A stretch of 64,000 bases of DNA from Catalinimonas alkaloidigena (GTDB lineage Bacteria; Bacteroidota; Bacteroidia; Cytophagales; Flexibacteraceae): the NCBI RefSeq assembly GCF_900100765.1, contig NZ_FNFO01000016.1, forward strand, positions 1 to 64,000. Reading direction: 5' to 3'. The position numbers and the translations under genes were made by a program. Of the stretch, positions 45,254 through 54,445 are shown in pieces (position 1 is the stretch's first letter; every line of letters starts with the position of its first letter). The notes under the pieces are model-generated. The model was not told the origin of the DNA. It ran no database searches and saw nothing but the letters and a program-made list of their open reading frames with translations.

Positions 45254-45748
45254 TTACTTTTCCTGCGGTGGTTGATGGTACTCTTCGTCGGTTACCTTCT
45301 GCATCCAGAGGGTGCGTCCTTCCGGGGTGTTGGGCGTGATGGCCACCTGCGTAAATTCAGCTTCGGGCGCCGCACCGTGCCAGTGCGGAACGTGGGGCGG
45401 GCATTTGACAGCATCGCCTTTCCGCAGAATCCGGAGCGGTTTGCCCTGTTCCTGGTAGTAGCCCGTGCCCCCGGTTGCCAGCAATACTTGCCCGCCCAGG
45501 TGGCGATGCCAGTCGGTGCGAGCGCCCGGCGCAAAGGTCACGTGAGCAACCGGAATGTCGAAGGCGCTGTCGGCCGGGGCCAGCGTATAGACCCAGGCCG
45601 CTCCCGTAAAATGAGGGGATTCCAGGCGCTCACCGCGAGGAAAAACCGCGTCGTTCGCGTCTGAATGCGATTGGGCCTGCGCGCCGAAAGGGAGCAGCAC
45701 AAGGCCCAGCCAGACCATCGGTACGAGGTGTTTGGTGCTATGTTTCAT
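45254..45748 (-). CDS. Exported cupin-domain protein
   Basis: From the ATG at 45748 the protein is 164 residues with a signal peptide (KHLVPMVWLGLVLLPFGAQA, then Gln). The single cupin has motif 1 around TDWHRHLGGQVLLATGG and motif 2 around CPPHVPHWHGA, supplying a likely metal site of His residues. It is clearly homologous to the N-terminal half of the exported protein at 48509-49351 on the other arm of this cluster. It starts 19 bases after the carboxymuconolactone decarboxylase-like gene. Function is unknown; cupins of this type often sit with aldo/keto reductases. Confidence 0.85.
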   Translation of the reverse strand: MKHSTKHLVPMVWLGLVLLPFGAQAQSHSDANDAVFPRGERLESPHFTGAAWVYTLAPADSAFDIPVAHVTFAPGARTDWHRHLGGQVLLATGGTGYYQEQGKPLRILRKGDAVKCPPHVPHWHGAAPEAEFTQVAITPNTPEGRTLWMQKVTDEEYHQPPQEK

Positions 45749-45767
45749 TTGTTTGGGTGGTTTGCCA

Positions 45768-46487
45768 TTATTCCCGTGTCGCCACGACCTGCGCGAGGAC
45801 TGCTCGGCCGCGGGCCGCCTCATCTGGCCCCACGTGCGTCTCGAGTAACGAGAAGAGGTGCTGCAACTGCCGCTGCGTCAGACCGAGGTGGAGGCCGATG
45901 CCCAGGTGGCCCTGCAACATGGGGTCGACCCCGCCTAGGCTGGTCAACGCCGCGATTGTGGCCAGTTCCCGCTCTTCGTAACGGAGGACATCCCGCTCAA
46001 ACAGGTCGGCAAATAAGTGCTCTTTGAGAAATACGTCGATTTCCGGACTAAACACGGCGTATCCCTTTTTGGGTCCGTCCTGCGGTTGCCCGGTAAGCGC
46101 CTCCAGCACGTATTTTCCGCGTTCGTATTTCGGCGCGTGGCTTGTGATGGGCGTAGCGTCCCGCCCCATGTCGTCCGTTATGCCGCGCGCTTTGCGTTGT
46201 TCCAGCACATCCATGAAAGTAAGAAGGCCCTGCAGGCTTCTGGGAAAACCGCAGTACGCATACAGGTGGACCAGCACTTCCTTGATTTCGTTGACCGTCA
46301 TGCCGGCGGCCAACCCGTTCTCCAAAGCGGCGGGCAGTTGTTCCAGGTCGCCTTTGGCCGTTAAGGCCGCAATCACGACGAGGTTTTGTTGGGAAGGGCT
46401 CAGCGTGGTTGGTTGGGGTGTCTGGGCAGGCAAGCGACCCACGAACAGCAGGAGCGACAGCAGCAACGGCAGAGAAACGTATTTCAT
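45768..46487 (-). CDS. Exported carboxymuconolactone decarboxylase/AhpD-like protein
   Basis: The ATG at 46487 gives 239 residues with a signal peptide (KYVSLPLLLSLLLFVGRLPA, then Gln). Two AhpD-like helical repeats follow, at about 35-110 (LVVIAALTAKGDLEQLP, with VLVHLYAYCGFPRSLQGL) and about 155-235 (ELATIAALTSLGGVDPMLQGHLGIGLHLGLTQ). Only one Cys is seen in the first repeat and none in the second, so the classical CxxC redox pair is missing. It is the first of two genes read away from the AraC regulator and precedes the exported cupin. A role in stress or carbonyl metabolism is inferred from context. Confidence 0.85.
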   Translation of the reverse strand: MKYVSLPLLLSLLLFVGRLPAQTPQPTTLSPSQQNLVVIAALTAKGDLEQLPAALENGLAAGMTVNEIKEVLVHLYAYCGFPRSLQGLLTFMDVLEQRKARGITDDMGRDATPITSHAPKYERGKYVLEALTGQPQDGPKKGYAVFSPEIDVFLKEHLFADLFERDVLRYEERELATIAALTSLGGVDPMLQGHLGIGLHLGLTQRQLQHLFSLLETHVGPDEAARGRAVLAQVVATRE

Positions 46488-46584
46488 AAAAGAGGATCGG
46501 TCAAAGGGTGGGGGAGCGTCTTGGTTCACCAGAAGTCGTCGGCGCACGCGACACCAACAAGCTCCAGGTTGAAAATGAAGGGGG

Positions 46585-47481
46585 CTAGTTGAGCGACCGG
46601 TATTCCAGGGGCGAGTGCCCCACGCGTTGTTTGAATAGACGGCTGAAGTGCTGCGGGTACTTGAAGCCCAGTTCGTAGGCGATCTCACTGACGGTTTTGT
46701 CCGGATCGAAAATCTTGTCTTTGGCCCGGTCAATCACCTTGGCCTGGATGTAGGCCTGTGCCGACTGCCCCGTCTCTTTTTTGATGAGGTCCCCGAAATA
46801 CTTGGCCGACAAATTCAACTCGCTGGCACAGTAGGCCACCGAGGGCAGACCCAGGGTCTGCGGTTTGTTGGTTTGGAAATAACGATTCAACAACGCTTCG
46901 AACCGCTCCAGAATGCCCTGGTGGACGTGTTCGCGGGTGATGAACTGGCGGTCGTAAAACCGGACGCAGTAGTTCAGAAACAGTTCGAGGTTGGAGACGA
47001 TCAGCCGTTTGCTGTGCTGGTCTACCCCGTGTTCCAGCTCGTACTCGATTTTGGCGAAGCACTCCAGCACAATTTTCCGTTCCCGTTCGGACAGGTGCAG
47101 GGCCTCGTTCGACTGATACCCAAAGAAGCTGTACTCGTGCATGTGCCGCCCAAGCGAGGTGCCGTGGAGCAGATCCGCATGAAAGATGAGCGCCGTGCCT
47201 TTCGGTTGGTAGAGTTCGCTGGTGTCGTAACCGCCGATGACCTGCCCCGGCGCAATGAACACGAGCGTGCCTTCCTGGTAGTCGTAGGTGTGGCGACCGT
47301 AGCGCAGGTCCCCGCAGTTGACCTCCTTGAGAAAAACGGTATAGAAGCCGAAATACATGTTGGAGGCGCGTCGGGGGCTGGCCTTCGACACATCCACGAC
47401 GTTCACCAGCGGATGGCGCGTTTCGTTGTTGTTGAAGGTGTTGTAGTCCCGGATGGTCTCAAATCGTCGCAGGTGGTCCAT
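46585..47481 (-). CDS. AraC-family transcriptional regulator of the carbonyl/redox cluster
   Basis: The true start is the ATG at 47481 (MDHLRRFETIRDYN), giving 298 residues; the frame stays open far upstream only because it runs antisense through the aldo/keto reductase gene. The N-terminal part (about 15-110) is a cupin-like sensing domain with FIAPGQVIGG. The C-terminal AraC domain (about 195-298) has LPSVAYCASELNLSAKYFGDLIKKE and KTVSEIAYELGFKYPQHFSRLFKQRVGHSPLEYR. It lies between two divergent arms of the cluster, like YqhC beside yqhD-dkgA in E. coli, and is their likely regulator. Confidence 0.9.
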   Translation of the reverse strand: MDHLRRFETIRDYNTFNNNETRHPLVNVVDVSKASPRRASNMYFGFYTVFLKEVNCGDLRYGRHTYDYQEGTLVFIAPGQVIGGYDTSELYQPKGTALIFHADLLHGTSLGRHMHEYSFFGYQSNEALHLSERERKIVLECFAKIEYELEHGVDQHSKRLIVSNLELFLNYCVRFYDRQFITREHVHQGILERFEALLNRYFQTNKPQTLGLPSVAYCASELNLSAKYFGDLIKKETGQSAQAYIQAKVIDRAKDKIFDPDKTVSEIAYELGFKYPQHFSRLFKQRVGHSPLEYRSLN

Positions 47482-47517
47482 GGCGTACTTCGTTGTGTGG
47501 GGTGTAGTCAAAAGTAG

Positions 47518-48501
<984 letters not shown>

Positions 48502-48508
48502 CCTACCC

Positions 48509-49351
48509 ATGAAACCACAACACGCACTCTTGATTTTCGGACTGATGGCCGGCGCTACCCCGGCAGTGGCACAGGAAACGCCCCTTTTTCCCCAAGGCGA
48601 AAAGGCCGCGAACGTACATCACACGGGCGACGTCTGGCTCAGCCACGTAAGCGAGGCGGATCAGACATTCGACTACAGCGTGGCGCAGGCCATTTTTGCA
48701 CCCGGTGCCAAACTCGACTGGCACGTGCATCCGGCCGGGCAACAACTGCTGATTACGCAAGGAACTGGCTATTACCAGGAGCGCGGCCAGCCCGTGCAGA
48801 TCGTGAGGAAAGGGGACGTGATTAAGTGCCTGCCCGGTGTGGAGCACTGGCACGCCGCTACCCCGAACACCTCGTTTGCGTACCTCGGCCTGACGGGTAA
48901 CCAACCCACGCAATGGCTGGAGCCCGTCGCCGAAGAAGCGTACCGCAGCATCCTGCCTTCGACGGCAAGCAACTCTGATGCAACGCAGGAACTCATCCAG
49001 CTTTCCAGAGACAAGTGGCAGTGGATGGCCGCCAAGAATGTCGATAAGCTCTCCGGCCTCTTCCACCCCAAAGCCCAATTTGTCCACATGGGCGGCAGTT
49101 GGGGCACAGAACAGGAACTGTCCATCATCAAAAGCGGAGGGATCTGGTACAAAAAAGCCGATATCCACGAGGTGTCGGTGAACGTTATCGATCAGACGGA
49201 CATTTTGCTCAACCGCATCGATCTTCTGGCCGAAGTAGGGGGCAATGAAGTGACCAACCCCTTTATGGTGACCGAAGTCTACGTGAAGGAAAACGGCAGT
49301 TGGAAGCTGGGTTCCCTTTCGTTCACCCGCTTGCTGACTCCGGAACGTTAG
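48509..49351 (+). CDS. Exported cupin-DUF4440 fusion protein
   Basis: A 280-residue exported protein (signal ending AVAQ near 23). Residues about 30-150 are a cupin with KLDWHVHPAGQQLLITQG and CLPGVEHWHAA, homologous to the separate cupin at 45254-45748. Residues about 160-278 form an SnoaL/NTF2-like DUF4440 domain (LSRDKWQWMAAKNVDKLSGLFHPKAQFVHMGG to GSWKLGSLSFTRL). A cupin fused to an NTF2-like domain suggests binding or turnover of one small molecule by two sites. It is in an operon with the aldo/keto reductase (7-base gap) and flavodoxin (11-base gap). Confidence 0.88.
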   Translation: MKPQHALLIFGLMAGATPAVAQETPLFPQGEKAANVHHTGDVWLSHVSEADQTFDYSVAQAIFAPGAKLDWHVHPAGQQLLITQGTGYYQERGQPVQIVRKGDVIKCLPGVEHWHAATPNTSFAYLGLTGNQPTQWLEPVAEEAYRSILPSTASNSDATQELIQLSRDKWQWMAAKNVDKLSGLFHPKAQFVHMGGSWGTEQELSIIKSGGIWYKKADIHEVSVNVIDQTDILLNRIDLLAEVGGNEVTNPFMVTEVYVKENGSWKLGSLSFTRLLTPER

Positions 49352-49362
49352 CGCAGGGCAGC

Positions 49363-49998
49363 ATGAAGCGTAACCTGTTTTTTATGGGCTTGCTGTTGCT
49401 GGCGGCGTGTGCCTGTCGTTCGCGGGGGGAGGCGCGTGCGCCGGAGAAGACGGTGGGCGCTTCTGGTGATACCCTGATTGTGTACCTGTCGCGTACGAAC
49501 AACACCAGGGCGTTGGCGGAGATCATTCAGCGTGAGGTCGGCGGGACGCTGGTGGCCCTCGAACTGGAAACGCCTTATCCCGCGAACTACCCGGCAACGG
49601 TGCAACAGGTCGCCGAGGAAAACGAAACCGGCTATTTGCCGCCCCTGAAAACCAAGATCGAGCATCTGGAACGCTACGAGGTCGTGTTCGTGGGCTTTCC
49701 GACGTGGGGCATGCAACTGCCGCCGCCGATGAAAAGCTTTCTGCACGAGGTCGACCTGAGCGGCAAGACCGTCGTTCCGTTCAACACCAATGCCGGTTAC
49801 GGCGTCGGCAGCGGCTTCAGGACTGTCCGGGAACTCTGCCCGAACAGCAACGTGCTGGACGGCTTTTCGATCACGGGCGGGGTGGAGCGCGACGGGATTT
49901 ACTTCGTGATGGAGGGCGAGAAAGCCGAGGAAGCCCGAACGCAGGTCCAACGCTGGCTGGAAAACATCCGCCTTTTGCCTGCCGTCCCCCGGCGCTGA
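49363..49998 (+). CDS. Flavodoxin-like lipoprotein
   Basis: The ATG at 49363 gives 211 residues with a lipoprotein signal (FFMGLLLLAAC, Cys16). The flavodoxin fold follows: LIVYLSRTNNTRALAEII carries the FMN phosphate loop (SRTNNT), then FVGFPTWGMQLPPPM and FNTNAGYGVGSG supply the flavin ring loops. A lipid-anchored flavodoxin would work in the periplasm or on the membrane. Flavodoxins of this kind are common in aldo/keto reductase clusters. It is the last gene of the plus-strand arm. Confidence 0.9.
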   Translation: MKRNLFFMGLLLLAACACRSRGEARAPEKTVGASGDTLIVYLSRTNNTRALAEIIQREVGGTLVALELETPYPANYPATVQQVAEENETGYLPPLKTKIEHLERYEVVFVGFPTWGMQLPPPMKSFLHEVDLSGKTVVPFNTNAGYGVGSGFRTVRELCPNSNVLDGFSITGGVERDGIYFVMEGEKAEEARTQVQRWLENIRLLPAVPRR

Positions 49999-50076
49999 CC
50001 GGAAGTAGCAGGAGATCGACTTGTGGTAGAGCTCCCTTGATGCCAACGCCCCCGCGCCCCGCCCCCCATGTATTTA

Positions 50077-50105
50077 ATTCAGTAATTCAGTAATTCAGTA
50101 ATTCA
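50077..50105. repeat. Short tandem repeat, ATTCAGTA units
   Basis: Three perfect copies of an 8-base unit (ATTCAGTA) and a partial fourth lie in the gap between the flavodoxin and DUF2254 genes. A related ATTCAGTAATTCA sequence occurs at 63643-63655. Confidence 0.85.
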
Positions 50106-50168
50106 TCCCCCGCGTTTTACCTTTTTCAGCCGGGTTCCCGTATACCGGGGTAATCAATCCTGTTTTGC

Positions 50169-51533
50169 ATGAAATCCTGGTTCAACCGCCTGATCAAACT
50201 CTTCCTGACGGTCGTCAACAGCATTGGGTTCCGGCCCGCCATCATCTCGTTCTGGTTTCTGGTGGCTTCCGTGGGCATCGTCTGGGCAGAACAGGCTTAT
50301 CCGGTACAGCAACTGACCCAGTCGCTGGCGTTCTGGATGTTCGAAGACAAAAGCAACACCGTCTCGTTGCTGAACGCCGTGCTGACGGGCATGATCTCGC
50401 TGACCGTCTTTTCGTTTTCGATGGTGATGGTGGTGCTGAGCCAGGCCGCTTCGTCGTTCTCACCGCGCGTCATTCCGCAGGTCATTACCGAACCGGTCTA
50501 CCAGAACACGCTGGGCTTGTACATCGGCACGATCATTTACGCGCTGATTTTGCGGCTGGGCATCCAGGCCGACGCGGCCAGCAGTAGCGTAACCGTGCCT
50601 CGACTGGGGCTGGCCCTGTGCATGGTGCTGGTGGTGGTGTGCCTGGGCGTTTTTATCTTTTTCATCCACACCGTTTCGCAGTCGATCCGGGTCGACTACA
50701 TGGTTGAAAAGCTGTACCGCAGCACGCTGAAAGAGTTGCAGGAGGACCTGGACAACCACGTACCGGCCGAGGCCACTGAACCCGACTCGACCGGGTGGGT
50801 GACGCTCCCGTTTCCCGACTCCGGCTACTACCGGGGGTTTCGCACGAAGCGACTGGTCGAGCTGACCGCGGCCCACGACCTGCAACTGAAGGTGTTGCCG
50901 ACCGAAGGTACGTTTCTGGTTAAAGGGTATCCGTTTTTGCGGGTCAGTCGCGACATCCGGCAGGAGGAAGACGTACGCGAGGCGGTGATGCAGCAGTTTG
51001 TGTCGTACGACAACGAGTACCTGCGCGACAGCGCGCTGCACGGCTTCAAACGCCTGATGGAGATTGCCATCCGGGCGCTGAGTCCCTCCACCAACGATCC
51101 GGAAACGGCCATCAAGGTGATCCACTACCTGACCGATTTGTTTGCGCACCAGATGGCCGCGCGCAACGCGCACCTCTACCTCGACGACACCGCTACGGTC
51201 CGCATTGTGCGGACCGACCCGGACCTCGACGAAATGTTTCTGCGTTACCTGACGCCCATCCGGCACTATGGTAAAGAAGATGTGGTGGTGCTGACCACGC
51301 TGCTGAAGGCGTACCGGCAACTGCTGTTTTCCGACCTGGAGCGTCGCCACACGGCACCGCTTCTGCACCACATCCAGGCGACGCTGTTCGATGCCGACGC
51401 GCATCTGGATAACCCGCTGGACCGGGAGGCCGTCAACGGGGAAGTGCGTTACCTCAACGCGTTGCTGATCGATACGCAACTCCCGGAACTTTCGGCCGAA
51501 CAACAGCCCTCGGGCGGATCGTGGGCGCTGTAA
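50169..51533 (+). CDS. DUF2254 membrane protein
   Basis: A 454-residue protein with four N-terminal membrane helices (about 20-40, 70-95, 115-135 and 150-175) followed by a long cytoplasmic part. Typical DUF2254 stretches are visible: SLTVFSFSMVMVVLSQAASSFSPRVI, FIHTVSQSIRVDYM, and the conserved DIRQEEDVREAVMQQFV with GFKRLMEIAIRALSPSTNDPETA. The family is widespread in bacteria and of unknown function. It appears to be a single-gene unit. Confidence 0.9.
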   Translation: MKSWFNRLIKLFLTVVNSIGFRPAIISFWFLVASVGIVWAEQAYPVQQLTQSLAFWMFEDKSNTVSLLNAVLTGMISLTVFSFSMVMVVLSQAASSFSPRVIPQVITEPVYQNTLGLYIGTIIYALILRLGIQADAASSSVTVPRLGLALCMVLVVVCLGVFIFFIHTVSQSIRVDYMVEKLYRSTLKELQEDLDNHVPAEATEPDSTGWVTLPFPDSGYYRGFRTKRLVELTAAHDLQLKVLPTEGTFLVKGYPFLRVSRDIRQEEDVREAVMQQFVSYDNEYLRDSALHGFKRLMEIAIRALSPSTNDPETAIKVIHYLTDLFAHQMAARNAHLYLDDTATVRIVRTDPDLDEMFLRYLTPIRHYGKEDVVVLTTLLKAYRQLLFSDLERRHTAPLLHHIQATLFDADAHLDNPLDREAVNGEVRYLNALLIDTQLPELSAEQQPSGGSWAL

Positions 51534-51572
51534 GCATCGTCGTGTTCCCCCTGATTCGCGTATACTTGTAGC

Positions 51573-52496
51573 ATGAGAACCTACCCTGTTTTCTTCCGCC
51601 TCCCGATACTCCTGGCATTTTTTGGAACTACACATCCGGCTATGAGTCAAACTACCACCTCCGCCTCGCGAGTGGCCGACGGCGCCCCCCTGCACCTGGT
51701 ATCCGATCAGTTCAAATTCACCGAAGGCCCGTCGGTCGACGCCAAGGGCAACGTCTACTTTACGGATCAGCCCAACAACACCATCTGGAAGTACGACACC
51801 GACGGGCAGTTGTCGGTGTTTATGGAAAAGGCCGGGCGCGCCAACGGCACCTTTTTCGACCGGAAGGGAAACATGATCGTCTGTGCCGACGAACACAACC
51901 AACTGTGGTCGATCAGTCCGAAAGGGAAGGTGACCGTGCTGCTCGACGATTTTCAGGGGCACCGTTTCAACGGCCCTAACGACGTCTGGGTAGCTCCAAA
52001 CGGGGGGCTTTACTTTACCGATCCGTACTTTCAGCGCGACTACTGGGAACGGACCAGCCCCGACCCCGGCATCGGCGGCGAAAAGCTCTATTACCTGGCG
52101 CCTGGCGCGAAAGAAGCCCGTCGTGTCGACAACGAAACCGGCAAACCCAACGGAGTGGTCGGCACAGCCGATGGCAAGTTTCTCTACGTTGCCGACATGT
52201 CGAAGAAAACCGTTTTTCGCTACCGCATCGAACCGGACGGCAGCCTTGCCGACAAGCAGCCTTTCGCCGAAGAGATGGTCGACGGCATGACGGTCGACAC
52301 GCAGGGCAACCTTTACCTGGCGGGCAACGGCGTGACGATCTACAGCCCCTCCGGCGAAAAGCTCGAACACATCGACGTGCCCCAGCCGTGGACGGCCAAC
52401 GTCTGCTTCGGGGGTAAAAACCGCGACCAATTGTTCATCACGGCTTCCAAAGCCGCTTATACCCTTCGCATGCGTGCCAAAGGAGCAAGGCCGTAA
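51573..52496 (+). CDS. SMP-30/gluconolactonase family protein, exported
   Basis: A 307-residue protein with a signal peptide (PILLAFFGTTHPAMS, then Gln) and a six-bladed SMP-30 propeller. Expected metal ligands are in KFTEGPSVDAKGNVYFTDQ (Glu), GPNDVWVAPNGGLYFTDPY (Asn) and the ADMSKKTVFRYRI/DGMTVDTQGNLYLAG blades (Asp). These enzymes hydrolyse sugar lactones such as gluconolactone with a divalent metal. In the periplasm it could open lactones made by the exported Gfo/Idh/MocA oxidoreductases in this window; that link is inference only. It ends in a hairpin. Confidence 0.9.
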   Translation: MRTYPVFFRLPILLAFFGTTHPAMSQTTTSASRVADGAPLHLVSDQFKFTEGPSVDAKGNVYFTDQPNNTIWKYDTDGQLSVFMEKAGRANGTFFDRKGNMIVCADEHNQLWSISPKGKVTVLLDDFQGHRFNGPNDVWVAPNGGLYFTDPYFQRDYWERTSPDPGIGGEKLYYLAPGAKEARRVDNETGKPNGVVGTADGKFLYVADMSKKTVFRYRIEPDGSLADKQPFAEEMVDGMTVDTQGNLYLAGNGVTIYSPSGEKLEHIDVPQPWTANVCFGGKNRDQLFITASKAAYTLRMRAKGARP

Positions 52497-52523
52497 GAAT
52501 ATGGAATGCTAGAATATCTGAAT

Positions 52524-52552
52524 GCTACTAGGGCGCAGAACGCCCTGGTAGC
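52524..52552 (+). terminator. Hairpin after the SMP-30 gene
   Basis: A 12-bp stem with one G-T pair (52524-52535 with 52541-52552, loop CAGAA) lies 28 bases past the SMP-30 stop. The right arm could instead pair with GCTACC at 52571-52576, giving an alternative fold. No T-tract follows. Confidence 0.5.
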
Positions 52553-52583
52553 AACGCCAGTAAGTCTGTCGCTACCGGGGCAC

Positions 52584-52620
52584 ACAAAAAAGCCTGACGA
52601 TCGCGCGGACCCTCAGGCTT
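52584..52620 (-). terminator. Intrinsic terminator of the DUF427-DUF1569-DUF3185 run
   Basis: On the minus strand an 8-bp stem (52613-52620 with 52590-52597, loop GC-rich) is followed by a run of T residues. It lies 24 bases beyond the stop of the small membrane protein gene. Confidence 0.7.
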
Positions 52621-52643
52621 GTCGTTCAGGACGGAACTAGCGT

Positions 52644-52850
52644 TTATCGTTTCTTGCCGCCGGCCACCACCAGAATAATCCCCAACAGCAGCACGCCCCC
52701 GCTGATGATCAGCGGCAGGGTTTCGCCCTGGCTCACGGTGACTTCCGCGCCCAACACGTTGAAACTGTCGGTATTATCGGCATAGTCGATGCCGGTGATG
52801 ATCAGGGCCACTGCCCCAACGATGGCTAAGATGAAGCCGAGCACTCGCAT
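52644..52850 (-). CDS. Small two-helix membrane protein, DUF3185-like
   Basis: A 68-residue protein with two membrane helices (about 3-22 and 47-64) separated by a short polar loop, and a Lys/Arg tail (AGGKKR). The pattern resembles DUF3185-type small membrane proteins, whose function is unknown. It is the last gene of a minus-strand run and is followed by an intrinsic terminator 24 bases on. The short length makes the family label tentative. Confidence 0.7.
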   Translation of the reverse strand: MRVLGFILAIVGAVALIITGIDYADNTDSFNVLGAEVTVSQGETLPLIISGGVLLLGIILVVAGGKKR

Positions 52851-52883
52851 AAAACAGAGTTATGTGGGTAAAGAATAAATGAA

Positions 52884-53351
52884 TTAAGCTTCCAGGCCGA
52901 ACTGCCGCAGATGATGAGCGAAATGCTTGGCATGAAATCGCTCCCATGCGTCGCGGGTCAACGGCCCGAAGACCGGATTGACCGTTTGGGCGGTCGGATG
53001 CGCTGCAAAATAACGGTAAAAATCCTGTAGTTCCTGCTTCACTTTCGCTTTTGCCGTCGCCAGGTCCGGATAGCGCAGCGGCGGCGGCTCAGGCGGCATC
53101 ACCGGGCTCACCGTATTTTCCCGAAACGGGCGGTCGCTCATCAGAAACTCCCGGTAGCGGGGCAGCTGGTCGTCGGGCGTTACCTGCGCCATCGTCACCT
53201 TGCCGTTCGACAGCTTGACGGTATACGACAGGTGCTCGACGGCGTGTTGCGGCGACATTTTGCCCCAGCGGCGGGGCGCGCCGGCTTCCAGTCGGTCCAG
53301 CATGGCCGGAACCGTTTCCTGCAGAAACTGCGTGGTGTTTAGTTCCGACAC
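52884..53351 (-). CDS. DUF1569 (DinB-superfamily-like) protein
   Basis: A 155-residue soluble helical protein. MLDRLEAGAPRRWGKMSPQHAVEHLSYTVKLSNGK and the C-terminal RFHAKHFAHHLRQFGL supply the spaced His residues that bind a metal in DinB/YfiT-like four-helix proteins; the family fits DUF1569. Many such proteins are thiol transferases, but no substrate is known here. Its ATG comes 2 bases after the DUF427 stop, so translation is probably coupled. Confidence 0.82.
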   Translation of the reverse strand: MSELNTTQFLQETVPAMLDRLEAGAPRRWGKMSPQHAVEHLSYTVKLSNGKVTMAQVTPDDQLPRYREFLMSDRPFRENTVSPVMPPEPPPLRYPDLATAKAKVKQELQDFYRYFAAHPTAQTVNPVFGPLTRDAWERFHAKHFAHHLRQFGLEA

Positions 53352-53353
53352 GG

Positions 53354-53659
53354 CTACAGCGCAGCGGGCGTTTTCGCGCGCACTTCCACGCCCTTCCAGA
53401 ACGCAATGTGCCCTTTGATCTGCTGGGCCGCTTCTTTCGGTTCCGGGTAGTACCAGGCCGCGTCCTTGTTCTCTTTTCCGTCGACCAGCAGCGTGTAATA
53501 CGATGCTTCGCCTTTCCAGGGGCAGGTGGTGTGAGTGGTGCTTTTCTCCAGGTACTCGTCGTGTACCGACTCCGGGGGGAAATAGTGGTTGCCTTCCACC
53601 ACTAAGGTTTTATCCGAATCGGCAATCACGTGGCCGTTCCAGATCGCTTGCATTTGCAT
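53354..53659 (-). CDS. DUF427 protein
   Basis: A 101-residue protein with the full DUF427 pattern: AIWNGHVIADSDKTLVVEGNHYFPPESV, then TTCPWKGEASYYTL and AAWYYPEPKEAAQQIKGHIAFWKGVEV. The family is small, beta-rich and of unknown function. A start at 53653 would remove only two residues. It heads the DUF427-DUF1569-DUF3185 run on the minus strand. Confidence 0.9.
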   Translation of the reverse strand: MQMQAIWNGHVIADSDKTLVVEGNHYFPPESVHDEYLEKSTTHTTCPWKGEASYYTLLVDGKENKDAAWYYPEPKEAAQQIKGHIAFWKGVEVRAKTPAAL

Positions 53660-53799
53660 GGGTTTTCGTGCTTTGGTTACTCCCTAGTGGTACGCACGGC
53701 GTGGGCTTTGGTTGTTGAACCGAAGGGCTTGAACGCTGTCCTGATTTGGCTATATTGGCGGACGAGTGGCCCTGCGCGGGTCCGAAGCAGTACTGCACG

Positions 53800-54432
53800 A
53801 TGATGAGAAGAGTCAAGTCCGTACGGTGGAATTTCCGGGGAGCGCGCCTGCGCGGCATCCTACTCGACCTGGTGGTGGTGTTTGTGGGCGTCTACGCCGC
53901 GTTTTACCTGAGCAACCTGAAAGAAGAACGCACCGCCGAGCAAGTCCGCCGAAACTACTACCAGAGTTTCGTGTACGAGTTGCAGGACATCAGTGCGCAG
54001 GCCAAACGGTTGCAGGTCGTGATCGATACCACGGTGCAGTCGTACGAAACGCGGATGGCCCGGGGCGAACGACCGCGACTCGATTTCTTCTACCGCATCG
54101 ATTTTACCCAAAACTACTTCATCGTCCGGTCGGCGTTTAACGAAGAGCACTTTACCACCGTGGGGAGTGCCTACCTGCGCAACATCAGCTCCGGTTCTAA
54201 CCTGATTGCCCTGATCGACAAGCGCGTGGAAGCCTACCAGGCCGACTGCCGCCGGTTGCTTCGGTTCGAGGCCTATGACCCCGACCGTTTTTACGCAGCC
54301 GATGGTTCGCTGAAGCCCGAGTACCAGTGGTACCTGACGGATCTGAAAATGATTCGGCATTACCTGAGTGCGCTGGTTGCCGCCATCGACGAGGGCGCCA
54401 TTCCCGAAACCGAAGCCCTGATGGACCGGTAA
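53800..54432 (+). CDS. Hypothetical single-helix membrane protein, 210 residues
   Basis: I do not recognise a named function. From the ATG at 53800 a basic N-terminus (RRVKSVRWNFRGARLRG) leads to one membrane helix (about 20-40, ILLDLVVVFVGVYAAFYLSN), then a helical, charged periplasmic or cytoplasmic domain. The helix-to-domain junction resembles DUF6090-type proteins common in Bacteroidota. It lies 13 bases upstream of the Crp/Fnr gene, so the two are probably one operon, and the membrane protein may work with that regulator. Confidence 0.75.
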   Translation: MMRRVKSVRWNFRGARLRGILLDLVVVFVGVYAAFYLSNLKEERTAEQVRRNYYQSFVYELQDISAQAKRLQVVIDTTVQSYETRMARGERPRLDFFYRIDFTQNYFIVRSAFNEEHFTTVGSAYLRNISSGSNLIALIDKRVEAYQADCRRLLRFEAYDPDRFYAADGSLKPEYQWYLTDLKMIRHYLSALVAAIDEGAIPETEALMDR

Positions 54433-54445
54433 CTACCGCCGACGC

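Noticed and set aside
50077-50105. Short tandem repeat as a possible CRISPR
   Set aside because: The units are 8 bases with no spacers and no cas genes are nearby.
50460-52430. 656-codon minus-strand open frame opposite DUF2254 and SMP-30
   Set aside because: It spans two real plus-strand genes and the gap between them, with composition typical of an antisense frame in GC-rich DNA.
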